A DNA stretch of 64,000 nt from Kentomonas sorsogonicus. Lineage: Eukaryota; Euglenozoa; Kinetoplastea; Trypanosomatida; Trypanosomatidae. The DNA lies in assembly GCA_030347455.1 (NCBI GenBank), contig JAQOSZ010000305.1, forward strand, positions 310,001 to 374,000. The letters run 5' to 3'. Numbering within the stretch: position 1 is the stretch's first letter; each line of letters starts with the position of its first letter. Positions 32,130 through 43,900 of this stretch are shown here, piece by piece. The position numbers were made by a program, and so were the translations under genes. The notes beneath the pieces are model-generated. The model was not told the origin of the DNA. It saw nothing but the letters and a program-made list of their open reading frames with translations, and did no database searches.

Positions 32130-34790
32130 ATGGTGGGAGCCCACCGAACGCGTCTTCAATCGGCGACGCCGCTTCTTTTTCTTTTTGCTCTTCTGTTTCT
32201 CACTCTTTCGCTTTCTTCCTTCCCACTCGGCGGATACAGTAGCGCTAGCGGCGACTTTCTTACCTTCGCACGCGCCGCCCCTGTCTCTGGCCAAACAGAG
32301 AACTCTCCCCACCACTCTTCCTCTTTTCCCTCTTCTTCTTTTCCTCCTTCTGGGAAGAGCAATGAAGGAGCCAATGACGACGAGGAATTGACGGAGGCGA
32401 CGCGCCGCTTACGGGAGAGCGTGCGCCGCGCGCAGACGCAACTGCTGGCGGCCCTGTCACAGGCTCCTGCCCCCCCGCCGGCGGCGGCAGCGGCAGCAGC
32501 AGCAGCAGCAGGCGGCGACAGCAACTCTCCCCCAGCAGCAGCAGCCGACATCCGTAAGCGCGCCACCGCCGCCGCCCGTACGCAGACGACTCAGGAGGCT
32601 GTGGCCGCCGCCGACAAGTCACGTGGCGTGGGTTATCAGCGCAGCAGCAGCCGGAGTGCGCTGGCGGCGGCGGAGGGAGACGGCACCGGCGGCGGGGGAA
32701 CCGACCCGTCCGGCAGCACCAACAGCGGCGAGGGCGGGGTGAATGAGATCATCAACTTTATCCTCGGCGACACCTCGCTGGTCGTGCTCATTATCCTGTG
32801 CGTTATTTTCCTCGTGTTGATCGTCGCGGCCGTCGCGGGGATCATTCTGTACCAGTGGCTGTGTCTCTCAGAGTCGGAGCTGTATGAGGAGGCGCGCGCC
32901 AACAAGCAGGCAATGCGGGCGCGCGAGAAGGAGTATCAGAAGCAGCAGCTGATGGAAGCTCTGGAGCGTGAGCAGGTGGCCGAGGCGCAGGCGCGCGCGC
33001 AGAAGGAAAAGGACGACTTTATGCGCTGGCAGCAGGCACTAGAGACGGGCGAGACCACCGCCGCGAACCCGCAGGAGCACGCCAAGAACTTGGCCAACGC
33101 GGCCGCTGCGGCCAACAACAATAATAATAACAATAATAATAATAATGGTGCCTCTTCGCCACTCTCCCCACAGCAGCCGCGGCAGGTGATCAACGGCAAG
33201 GATCAGTGGGCGGAGCTGGAGGAACCGGTGAATAACAACAATAACAACAACAAAAGCGGCGCTTACAGTGGTGGTGGTGGTGGTGCCAACGCGGCAGAGA
33301 GGTATGAAATGCCAGGGGCCACGACACAGACGGCGCTGACAGGATTTGAGCAGGACATTGGCCTCGCCAGCGGCAAGGACCTGCACGACATTAAGCGCCC
33401 GGGGACGGCGGGGGAGCGGCAGCAGACAGAGGAATTCTACGCGGAGCCGGCGGGCAGCGGGAAGAACGACGTGGGCAACAACAATAATGATAACAACAAT
33501 AGCGGAGGGAAGCTCGCGAATATGAACGCGGCGGCGGCGGTGGGCGGCGCCGGGGCTGGGACGGGCGCGGCCGCCGGCGGGGAGCTGATGACGGCGGTGG
33601 AGGAGAATTACCTCGCCTACCTCAACAAACCCGAGCAGAACCGCTGGCTGACCACCTTCAACGAGCTCGTGTGCGATGACAAGTACTCGTCGCGAAATAT
33701 GGAGAGTCTGCACGCGATTCTGACTGTCCCGATGGACATTTACCTGGAAGAAGGGATTGAATGGCGAAACGAGGACCTCCGCTGCAACTACCCGCGCTGG
33801 CGCAGCGCACTGATGCGCCGCGAGCGGCTGCGTACGCAGATCCCGGAGCTTTTTCCCGCCGACCGCCGTGTGTATGTGTACCGCGGTGAGCACGACCTGA
33901 ATCCGTACCGGGAGGAGAATCGATACCACGACAATGATGGTAATAACAATTATAACAATAATAATGTGGAGGCCTCCACCCCTCCCTCCCGCCGCGTCTC
34001 CCGCGCTCTCGGTCTCGAGCAAAATCTCACCAATCACATCAGCGGAGACTATTACGTCAACGACACCGCCCACCGCCGGTACGCGGCTGGCAACGCCCGC
34101 GGCGGCAACTCTCCCAACAACAACAACGGTGACGATGACGGCGGCGGTCGTGTGAATGAGACGACGACCCCGAACGGGCGCATCCGCGCGGACCGCCGCT
34201 TCTCTGCCGCCACCGCCACCAGCACGGTTGGAGGGGGAGGAGGGGGGAGACTTTACCAGCCGCGGGGCCGCCAGCGCCGCCACCACCGCACGCACGACCT
34301 AAGCGGGGAGGATCAGCTGTTGGGCCACGCGGGTGTCGCTTCAGCCTGGGCAACTGCTGGCGGCGGGGGGTCCTCTCTACCACCCTCGTCCTACTACTAC
34401 GACGCCTCGGGGCCTTCGGGAGATTTCCTCAATGGTAATAATAATAATAATAACAACGCGGATGGTATGAGTGGTGATAACAATAATAGTGCCCTGGCGG
34501 GGGCGCCGCTAGTGCCGCCGCCACCCTCGAATGGGTGGAACCGTACAAAAGATTTGCTGGAGGCTCACCGCCGCCGCAAACAACAACAGCAACAGCAACA
34601 GCAGCAAGGAGGAGGCGCGGCGCCGTTTGCGTCGCACCCGCAGTACAGCAGTGTGTTTGGACAAGACACCGCAACAAATAATAATAATAACAATCATAAT
34701 AATGATAATTTGCCTAATTATGGTGTGTCGCCCGCTGGTGAGTTTTCCCCCGAGGCGTATCACATGCTGGATGCAACGCAGAAACCCTAA
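32130..34790 (+). CDS. Single-pass membrane protein of unknown function
   Basis: 886 residues, intact throughout. ATG 32130 begins MVGAHRTRLQSATPLLFLFA, a signal-peptide-like N-terminus; upstream codons lack an ATG. After a Ser/Ala/Thr-rich outer segment, one strong membrane span lies at about residues 214-245 (LVVLIILCVIFLVLIVAAVA). A charged Glu/Gln/Arg helix follows (ELYEEARANKQAMRAREKEY), probably a cytoplasmic coiled coil. A distinct ordered island at about residues 485-595 contains EENYLAYLNKPEQNRWLTTF, MESLHAILTVPMDIYLEEGI, LRCNYPRWRSALMRRERLRT and RRVYVYRGEHDLNPYREENR. The rest is Asn-, Gly- and Gln-rich with RGRQRRHHRTHD and NGWNRTKDLLEAHRRRKQQ islands. It ends EAYHMLDATQKP. Unlike several neighbours it needs no frame change despite many AAT/AAC tracts. 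I do not recognise the family. Confidence 0.8.
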   Translation: MVGAHRTRLQSATPLLFLFALLFLTLSLSSFPLGGYSSASGDFLTFARAAPVSGQTENSPHHSSSFPSSSFPPSGKSNEGANDDEELTEATRRLRESVRRAQTQLLAALSQAPAPPPAAAAAAAAAAGGDSNSPPAAAADIRKRATAAARTQTTQEAVAAADKSRGVGYQRSSSRSALAAAEGDGTGGGGTDPSGSTNSGEGGVNEIINFILGDTSLVVLIILCVIFLVLIVAAVAGIILYQWLCLSESELYEEARANKQAMRAREKEYQKQQLMEALEREQVAEAQARAQKEKDDFMRWQQALETGETTAANPQEHAKNLANAAAAANNNNNNNNNNNGASSPLSPQQPRQVINGKDQWAELEEPVNNNNNNNKSGAYSGGGGGANAAERYEMPGATTQTALTGFEQDIGLASGKDLHDIKRPGTAGERQQTEEFYAEPAGSGKNDVGNNNNDNNNSGGKLANMNAAAAVGGAGAGTGAAAGGELMTAVEENYLAYLNKPEQNRWLTTFNELVCDDKYSSRNMESLHAILTVPMDIYLEEGIEWRNEDLRCNYPRWRSALMRRERLRTQIPELFPADRRVYVYRGEHDLNPYREENRYHDNDGNNNYNNNNVEASTPPSRRVSRALGLEQNLTNHISGDYYVNDTAHRRYAAGNARGGNSPNNNNGDDDGGGRVNETTTPNGRIRADRRFSAATATSTVGGGGGGRLYQPRGRQRRHHRTHDLSGEDQLLGHAGVASAWATAGGGGSSLPPSSYYYDASGPSGDFLNGNNNNNNNADGMSGDNNNSALAGAPLVPPPPSNGWNRTKDLLEAHRRRKQQQQQQQQQGGGAAPFASHPQYSSVFGQDTATNNNNNNHNNDNLPNYGVSPAGEFSPEAYHMLDATQKP

Positions 34791-36265
34791 GACGGGCTCT
34801 GTTTGTTTTGATTATGCTTGTTTTTTTCTCGCTGTTGTTTCCCCCCTCCCTCCTTTGTTGTTCTTCTTTTCTCTCACGTCTTCTCATTTTATCTCAGTGA
34901 TGTAACACCATTTTTCAAGCCAGGCAATAACATCATCAAAAAGCACCAAAGAAATGAAAAAAATACTAAAAGAAGTTGTGTCATCACGATCATACATAAC
35001 ATCTATCATAACACATACACACACGGCAAAAAAAAACAAAAACAAAAAAAAAATGTATATTAAAATGGTTTTCCCGAAGCCCAATCATCAGCACTGTCGT
35101 GTTTGGTGATAATGTTTAGTTTCCATCCCTTCCTTTTCTCTCTCTCTTGCTTTTTTTTTTTGAATTGCTTATTTGCTGTGTATTCTGTTTGTTTACTCAG
35201 CGTCTCGTTTTTTCTTTTTTTTCCCTTTCTTTTTCTCCATCCTTCCTGTTAGATATACGAACACACACACATGCGCTTAAAGGGGCTCAAACACTTCATA
35301 AAATTAATGGGAAAAGAGAAAAAAAAGTGTACGTGTCAAAATGTAGCAAAATATTTGGCGGAATGGTAGTCCACCAAACAAGCAAACTAAACGAAGACTG
35401 TTTTGTCAATAGAAGAAACTGAATCAACGGTATGGTTTCCTTTTTGTTTTGCGCGTTTTGCTTCCATTTTTCATTTTTTCGCCTTTCTACACTTTTCTTG
35501 TTGGAAGTTTGGTTGACTTCCCCTCTTTCTCTCTTTTTTTCCCCTGATTTTATTCCATCCTTCTTGTGTTTCCCAGCACTTTCTTGTGTGTGTATGTAGA
35601 GAATGAAAATCATGAAGATTGAGCATTCAAGCATAAACGTTTCAGATAGATAGGGAGGGAAGAGAGAGAGAGAGAGAGAGAGGGAGAGAGGAGGAAGAAG
35701 AAGGGTTATCTTTTTCATGACATTGCTCTCTCTCTCTCTCTTTTCTTTTCATTCTCCTATTTTTTTTCCCGCTGTTCTGTCTACTGAAGCTCCGTGTGTT
35801 GCGGGGAAACAGGGAAAAAACAGTAGGAAGATCCATTATGGACAGACCTATATATATATATATATAAAACACCAACAACCATGTAAAAAAAAATAATGAT
35901 AAGAATAAAGTTAAAGATCTCTACATGCCTTCTCACCTTTTCATATCCTTTATCCTCCTCTTTCTCCCCATTATCTTATCATTACTATTCTTATTCGTTT
36001 TCATATCTTCACTACCGACAACCAACAAGAACTAAAAATCGATCAGTCACACGCACACAACCTAAAATATTACATAGATTATTTCCTACTCTTCAATTCG
36101 CACCTAATCACGCAGTAAAGAAGAAAGGAAAATTTGTAGCATACACACGTAAGAAAACAGCGCAAATAATAAAAAAACAAAACAGTACGAACACACGCAT
36201 ACATAAAACAGGATCAACAACAACAAGCACACAACAAACAACACTCCAAAAACAACAACAACAAT
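34791..36265 (+). other. Spacer upstream of the GET3 gene
   Basis: AT-rich spacer with T and A runs, an AG/CT-rich patch at 35650-35750 and a TA run at about 35849-35866. The last 250 bases are A- and AAC-rich leader. No gene seen. Confidence 0.5.
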
Positions 36266-37770
36266 ATGCCTGGTAACACTCTGGAGTCTATCGTTGAGTC
36301 GGAGCTGCAGTGGATATTCGTAGGCGGCAAAGGCGGCGTCGGTAAGACCACCACCTCCTGCTCACTGGCGCTGCTCATTGCGAATCACACACCGGCGGGC
36401 ATATCGGCTGAGGAGGCTGCTGCTGCTGCCGTCGCTGGCACTGCTGCTTCTTCTTCTTCCAATAATAACAATGATAATAATAACAACAACAACAACAACA
36501 ATGGTATTGATAATAACGAAGAAGATATTAATAATAATAATTCCCACAGCAGCGGCGGCAGATGGCGCCCAAAGCGTGTCCTGCTGATTTCCACCGATCC
36601 CGCACACAACCTAAGTGACGCCTTTAATCAGAAGATTAAGTCGGAGCCGACGCAGGTGCGGGGCACGCGCTACGGCAACTTGTACGCCATGGAAATCGAC
36701 GCTACCAGCGCCGCGCACGGGCAGATCGCAAAGGTGCTCGGCAGCAGCAGTAGCAGTAGCAGCGCCTTCCCTTCCTCCGCCGGCTCCCATTCTGATCATC
36801 GTAATAATAATAATAATAATAATAATAATAGTAGCAACAACGACCCCAGCACTGTCTTCTCCTCCCTCCGCTCTATTATTGGCGAGGCGGCCTCCCATCT
36901 GCCCGGCATCGATGAGGTGTCCGTTTTTGCCGAAATCCTCATAACAGTGAAGCGCCAGCGGCTGTATGACGTGATTCTCTTTGACACGGCCCCACCGGGC
37001 ACACGCTGCGTCTGCTGTCGCTGCCGGACACGGCTGAGCGAACACTGGAGCGTATTCAGAATACACAGGGGATTGAAACCATCATGCAGGCCGCCGCCCA
37101 CTTTTTTCAAAGTAACAATAACAACAGTAATAATAATGGTAATAACAATAGTGATGCTAGTGGGCTTTCCTATTCGGGAGGGGCAGGGAGAGCGGAGAGT
37201 GGAAATAGTGGTAGTGGTAGTGGTGGTACTTCTCATTCTAATAACAATAATAATAATAGTAATAGTAATGCCGATGCCGCAGACCAAGTGGTGGACTACC
37301 GGGAGATGTTAGGGCAGTGGCTAGACATTGTGCGCGAGGTGCAGGCGACTTTCACCGACAGCAGCCGCACCGCTTTTGTCTGCGTCTGCATTGCGGAGTT
37401 CTTGTCCGTGTATGAGACGGAACGGCTTATTCAGCAGCTGATGCGTTATAACATCAACTGCGAGCATATTGTGGTGAATCAACTGCTGCTGAAGCCGCAG
37501 AGCGAATCAAATAATAGTAATAATAATAATAATATCAGTGATAATAATAATAACAATACTCCGTGTCGCATGTGTGAGGCACGCAAGGCTATCCAGGCGA
37601 AATATCTCTCGCAAATTGACGATCTGTACGCGGAGGACTTTGCGATTGTGCGGATGCCGCTGTGCGTGCGGGAGGTGCGCGGCGCCGCCGGCCTCGACCT
37701 CTTTGGCAGCTTCTTACTCTCCCCGTATGACCCCGACACCCACGGCTATCTGGAGCCCCCGCCCTGCTGA
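36266..37770 (+). CDS. GET3/ArsA-type ATPase (tail-anchored protein targeting), one frame shift
   Basis: A cytosolic dimeric ATPase that carries tail-anchored membrane proteins to the ER. ATG 36266 starts MPGNTLESIVESELQWIF. The deviant P-loop GGKGGVGKTT is at residues 20-29 (Lys27). The switch motif STDPAHNLSDAF follows at about 36590-36625, and LPGIDEVSVFAEIL matches the family. An Asn-rich insert of about 55 residues (AAT/AAC, about 36460-36540) separates the P-loop helix from the next strand, and a second lies at about 36795-36840. The third nucleotide motif, normally DTAPTGHTLR, reads DTAPPG and then loses frame: one C is missing near 37000-37001, and the Thr codon reads Pro. In the next frame the protein resumes with LRLLSLPDTAERTLERI, a third Asn/Ser insert, LIQQLMRYNINCEHIVVNQL, the zinc-binding CRMC (CxxC) and EVRGAAGLDLFGSFLL, ending TGA at 37768-37770. 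The family call is firm; the break sits in an essential motif. Confidence 0.9.
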
Positions 37771-38390
37771 CGAGACTCTCCTTCTTTTTCTTCTTCTTCT
37801 TCTTCTTACTCCTGCCTGCCCTGCATATGTTTTTTTTTTCCTTTAAGTATTATCGAAACATTTTGTGCTCCTTTTTTTTCTCTCTTTTTCCCCCTATTTT
37901 ACGTCTTTCTACATACATGTGCTTTTTTTTTACATATTGTTTTTGCAAATAAACAAATATATATGCGTTTTTTATTTTTGCTTTTTTTTCTCGTGCCATT
38001 CATATATATCTATTCACACAACACTCACGCAAATAAGTTTAATATCATGTGCTTTTTAAGTTCAGGAAAAAAAAGTGAATTTAGAAAGCATGCATAACAA
38101 ACAAACTGTGATACAATTTATGACTTCTGCAAATCCTTTCAACAGCAACAGCAAAAATGACACACATACGCACACACACACATACACGCACAGACGCACA
38201 CAGATGGACGCAAGATAATTTCTGCGTGTAAAGATCACTACAAAAAAAAAAAAGTGCTGATGGAAAGACACAAATTAAAGAGAAAAAAAAGGGAAAGACA
38301 TGAGGAAGAGGAATTCGGAGAGGAACTGATCGTTTTAGGATATCTTTTTTCTGTTTGTCGATCTTTATTGTTTCTTCTACCAAAGATGAA

Positions 38391-38432
<42 letters not shown>

Positions 38433-39635
38433 GTCCCCTTTTTTCTTTCTCCTGCTGTTGCTGATTGTTTGAATGTCTCATGATTATCAAAATAGCAACC
38501 CCTCTCTCTCCCTCTCCCTCTCTCTTCCTCCATAAATTCCATGGGTCATATCTCGCAGGCTTCACATCATACAGAGAACCATTAGTAGAGTGTAGTTCCT
38601 TTTTTTTTCATATATATTCCACCCTTTCTTTCCCCCTTTTTTTAAATTCTGCTTGAGACTTAAAATCTGTAGCAACCTTACATATATACACACATACAGA
38701 CGGACGTATAACAGTAATAATAATAGCAAAGTACAAAGGATCAAAAAAAAAAAGGAAGAGAAAGGTTTTACTGTTTCGTTGGGCTGAACAATTCATAATC
38801 AACTTCCACTTTGAGAATCAACAACAACAGTAATTCCGTTCTCTTCTTTCTCTCTCGCTCTCTCTCTCTTTCTCTCTTGTTCTTTTTTTTTCTTGTTTTA
38901 ACAATTTTTTATGTTGTTTATTCATACTCATTACTTTTTCTTCTTTATTCCTATCATCCAACCTCTTACACTTTTTTGTTTTCAGATTTTTTTCTTCTTC
39001 CCAATACACATTTCTTGTTGCACCTTTTATGTGTTTCGAATCGTGAAAATAATAAGAAAGGGGAAAAAAAATCACCTGAGGCTTTTACGTTTGCCGATTC
39101 TCTCTTTCTCGTTTCACTCTACTCTTCTCTTTTTCTCTCCCTTTTCTTATAATCAGTAGGAAGAAATAAAAGCACTATCGAACTAACTGCGGCACTTCAT
39201 TCCTGTTTTTGAATTCGTTTTTTTTCTCACATTTTTGTATAGCCCGATTCTATTCTGCTCTCTTTCATCTTTTTGTTTGTCGTGTTTTTGCTGAAAAGAG
39301 TCAAACGCACAGTTCTAAGAAATAATTAACAATCACACCTTGATTGCAATTGCAAGCAAATCGCAACGTTTTATTTTTATTCATTTTAGATTCTAGAATT
39401 TTTTCCACCGTCACTGCTTTCCTTTCATTTGATACACTATATCATTCATCTATTCACCAAAACGCATCTTTTTTGAACCTTCTTTTTTTTTTTTTGATTT
39501 TCCCCTTCCTTTTTTTCATAATTTTTCTCTCTCCCTTTTCTTTTAGAGAAGCACCTTTATAGTAAATCCACCACTCCATACATTATTACTAAATATCCAA
39601 AAGAAATACTAATAAGCATCCCCCCCCCACACACC
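37771..39635 (+). other. Spacer upstream of the giant membrane protein gene
   Basis: T-rich spacer with a CT run at about 38396-38422 and CA patches near 38160-38200. A T/C tract followed by TTTTAG (AG 39545-39546) is a candidate acceptor 90 nt before the ATG at 39636. No gene seen. Confidence 0.5.
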
Positions 39636-40900
39636 ATGCGTTTCTTATTATCCTCCTCCTCTCCTTTCGTCTCTCCTCATTTTGTCCACGTTCTTCACGC
39701 ACTCTTAGTTGCGGCCGCGTTGCTAGTCGGTTTGTCTCTACTGACTTCGCATTCTCCGGACCCTCTTGGCTTTGCTTTTGCGGCCTCCTCCTCGTCGGAG
39801 TTTAGACCTCACCCCAGCAGTGATGCAAAGCCGCTGACAAACGCATCAACAGCAACAACAAGTGCAAGGTCACCCGCACACACCAGGACGAGTGCAACAA
39901 GTGAAAGAGGAAGAATCGCCACCACGCCAGCACAACCGCCAAGTAATCGTAATAGTAACAACAACAACAATAATGATAATGATGCCGATACTACTAAGAA
40001 TGATAATAATAATAGAGAAAGTGCCAGCGGCGGTCGCGCAACTATAACAGCGTCCGGCGAGCCTGTCTGGGGTGTCACCCCGCCGTACATTCTCTCTGGC
40101 TTCTCCTTCTTTGCGAGTATCAAGGGCGTTGTGGCTGGCACTGACACGGATGGCAGCGCTGGTGACGATACTACCACTGCTGCCACTGCTGCCACTGCTG
40201 CTGCTTCGACAACCTTTGTTACTGTAGAAGGCAGCGCCGGCTCCGTGATACAAATTTGGCGTGGGAGAGAGAACGCGTGTGGGGACTTCAACGCGAATAT
40301 TTCCAGCGGTATCATCAACGAGGACGATATTTTGATTGTGGCGGCGGGTAAAACATCCGCATTCGCTTTTACTTCTTCTTCTTCTTCCTCTTCCTCTTCT
40401 TCTTCAGAAGGGGAAGAGTTGCTGAGTGATTTGAGTTTGTTTATTCCTGCAGAGGCCACGAGCGTCCCACGCTCTGATGCTGTAAATAACAATAATGATA
40501 ATAACAACAATAATAGTAATAAAGATGATGTACAAGGTGAGGATTATGTATTTTCTGTGTGCCGGGTGGAGGTTGTTACGGTACCTGACGGTGTGTCTCG
40601 CATCGCCACTAAAGAGACCATGTCATCAACAACAGAGGCAGCAGCAAAGCGTACCATATCAAGAGGAGCGGCAAACACGACAGAAGACACGGGAAGAGTG
40701 GATAATTTTAATGAAAAGGAAAAGGATGAAGAGAGATCCAATACTAGAGAAACTACCAGGGAGGGTGTTATCTTAACTAATAATAATAATAATGATAATA
40801 ATAGTAATAATTATAATTTTGACGACGACGATGAAATGATTGATTTTATCAATAACGTCCATCGCCACGAACGTCTCAAGTCGAAGACGAACAAAAAATC

Positions 40901-40942
<42 letters not shown>

Positions 40943-43900
40943 CATCTCAATGCTCCCGCAGGTCCCCGATCACGAGAAGCACCCGCCGTCTTTTCCATCA
41001 GTGAGAATACCGTCCAAACTAATAATAATAATAATAATAATAATAATGCGAAGCTGCGCTCCTTTGTCACACGGAGGCACTTTGTGTTGCTGGGCAACAT
41101 CTACCCTGTGTCTCTTCGCTTCACTCCCCAGAATAGTACCATAGACGTGAATGTGACGGTGTTGGAGGATTTCCTCTTCTTCTTCTTCTCTTCCTCCTCT
41201 TCGTCTTCACTTTTGTCATCATCTGGAGAAGAAAGGAAGAAATGAGAGAGAGGGTGGGGAGACAACAGCATCGTCGTCACCCGCATCACTGGCGTCAGGA
41301 AGAAACACGTCGGGAGGAAAATCAGCAGAACAGTCGCAACGTACTTCACAAGTGGAGGAGGTGGCGGCGGCGGCGGCGACGGAGGTGGAGAACACAGTGA
41401 TTCACCCTTCGTCTTACGTCTACGCTATTGAAATAGACAAGGTGTTTGGCAAATCGCGACAGGGAGGGGCCGGGGGCGGAGGGGGAGGCGAAAACAGTCA
41501 AGGAAGCGGTGCTACCAGCAGCGAAAGCGGTGACGGCGGCGACAACACTAACAGCAGCGACGATAGTAGTAATAACAACAATAACAACAATATCGGCGGC
41601 CGCCTCTTGGTATGACCCGCAGCGATTTGTCTTACATTACGAACACCTTACTCGCCTCCTCGGTCTTTTACATCAGCAATCAATTACTCGACGCGTCGGC
41701 GGCGAATAGTGTGGGCGGTGACGCGGGTGGCTGTCCTGAGCTCTCAGAGGTAATCAACAACGCGGAGGTGTATCCGCAGGGCGTCTTTCTAGAAGCGCCG
41801 TCACCGTCACCGCTGACGACGACGACGGTTGACTCTGACTCCTCCTCTTCTTTTTCATCATCTTCTCGCCCTCTATAGAGGAAATGCCTGTTATCGCCTG
41901 GGTTAACGTCTCATTTCCCGTGAGTTTCATCTCTCTCGCAAACAACACGCAAATGAGTGTTTCATCTTCTCTTTCCCACTTTCACGTCTACTTCTTCTTC
42001 TTCTTCGCCTTCTGGTGGAAGAGAGAGCTGTCGATACGGAAAATAGTTTCGCTGGCAGAGCCGTCACAACATCTTCTCCAGCCTTCTTTCGGACATGCAT
42101 CGCGTATGACAATATCAACAGCAACGCAGATGGTGAGACGTACAACACACTATACGGCGGAATGACGACCGGCGTTGGGGAGTTCCGCATCAACACTCGC
42201 CTTCTCTTTCCTCCTAGCAGCGGCGGCGAGGAGGAGATAGTGAAGGAGAGGCAAGTAGCAGCAGCAGTAGTAGCAGTGAGGGTGGCGATTCTGCTTCGTC
42301 TTTTTCTTCTGGAGAGAGCTCACACGAATCCAGTAGTAGTAGCAGTAGCAGTGATGATGATGGTAATCAATACGGCAGTAGTGACAGTAGTAACAGTGAT
42401 AATAGCGAGCAAGGAAATGACTCTGGAAGCGACTCTGGCAGCGGTAGTGGTGCGGGAGGGGAGGAAACGGCTACTACTTATCAGTACCGCTTTGTGGTGT
42501 ACGATAACATGAACCGCATCGCCACCGATGTCACCTTCACTGACGCCCCTGCGACGCGAGAATCGGCTAATTCTATAGCTGCCGCTTCTAATAATACGAT
42601 TAGTACTACTACTAGTACTAGTACTAGTGCTGGTAGTAGAACCCGATCAAACGACGTTACCACTACTAGCAAAGCAACAACAACAGCTATCGGAATGCAA
42701 ACACCATGGACGCTAACGGTGGAGTTGTTCAGCTGGTAAAGAGCGTCAACTCTAGTGTGCGGCTGAAGGTGACTCGCACCGCGCTCACTAGTCAGGAATA
42801 TCCATCAACAGCATCAACAGCAACAACAACAGCAACAACAACAACAACAGCGAGTGCACCAACGGTGCGGCTGCTGGAAGGTTTTTACACCAGCGCTGAC
42901 TGCGATGAGGGTAGCCGCGTGGCGGTTTCTTATGATGGGCCCGTCCGCAGTGTGGAGTGGTCGTACTCTTCAGCTTCTTCTTCTTCTTCCGTTTCTTCTT
43001 CCTTTTCCACAGGAGAAGAAACTATCTCTCAAACGCTGTTTGTGATGCTCTCAGAGAACGCCTTTTACAAGCGCCCAGCCACCAGCACACCTCCTCCCTC
43101 TCCTCCTCTTCTTCTTCTGAAACGAGCGAGAGTGCGGTTGATCGTTTCTATCTGTGCGCCGCTGTCACCGCCGCTGCCGTCTTCTCTTCTGCGGACGTGA
43201 GTGGGAGTGCGGAAGGGCGCAGCGCATATCGTTATTATGAACATTATAACGATACTGTTAGTGGCGCCAAGGACAGTGCCGATGCTTCTGCTACTAGTCT
43301 CACCACCACTACTTCCACCACCGCCGCCACCGCTGCCACTGTGGTTGTTGCCGTGTCTTCGTTTCGTTTTGTCGATAATTTCATTCTCCCACCCGCGCAG
43401 CTTATTACGACCGTCAACTCGTCCACGGCTCCCGTATCTTTCGCATCCTCACTCGACCTGGCAGCGTTGTCGTCATCATCGCCGCCGTCGCCACCGCACC
43501 GATTTTTAGATGCTGCCAGCGAGCAAAAAGCGCGCGACGCCATACGGGAGGCGTCCCTCGCCAGCCACTACACTCCGCAGCTTCTCACACATGCGCTGCG
43601 CTACTGCGAGGTGGTGACTGTGTTCGCGCGGGCGACACCAGTGTATACGGTGGTGGGCAATACAGTGTCCTCCGCCGCCGCTACTAACTACTACTACTAC
43701 TGCCGCTGCGTTTTCACGTGCTGCTTCCGTGCCTGCGACTGCCTCTCCCCCACCCTCTCCTGCGCCAACGCCGTCGTTCTCATCCTCTGTCTCTATTGCG
43801 TCCCCCACGTCTTTTTCCTCCTCTTCTTCTTCGGCAAACGGCCCCTCCGACGTCTCCCGTCAAGTTTCTTCTCCTAGTACGAGTACTAGTAATGCTTCTG

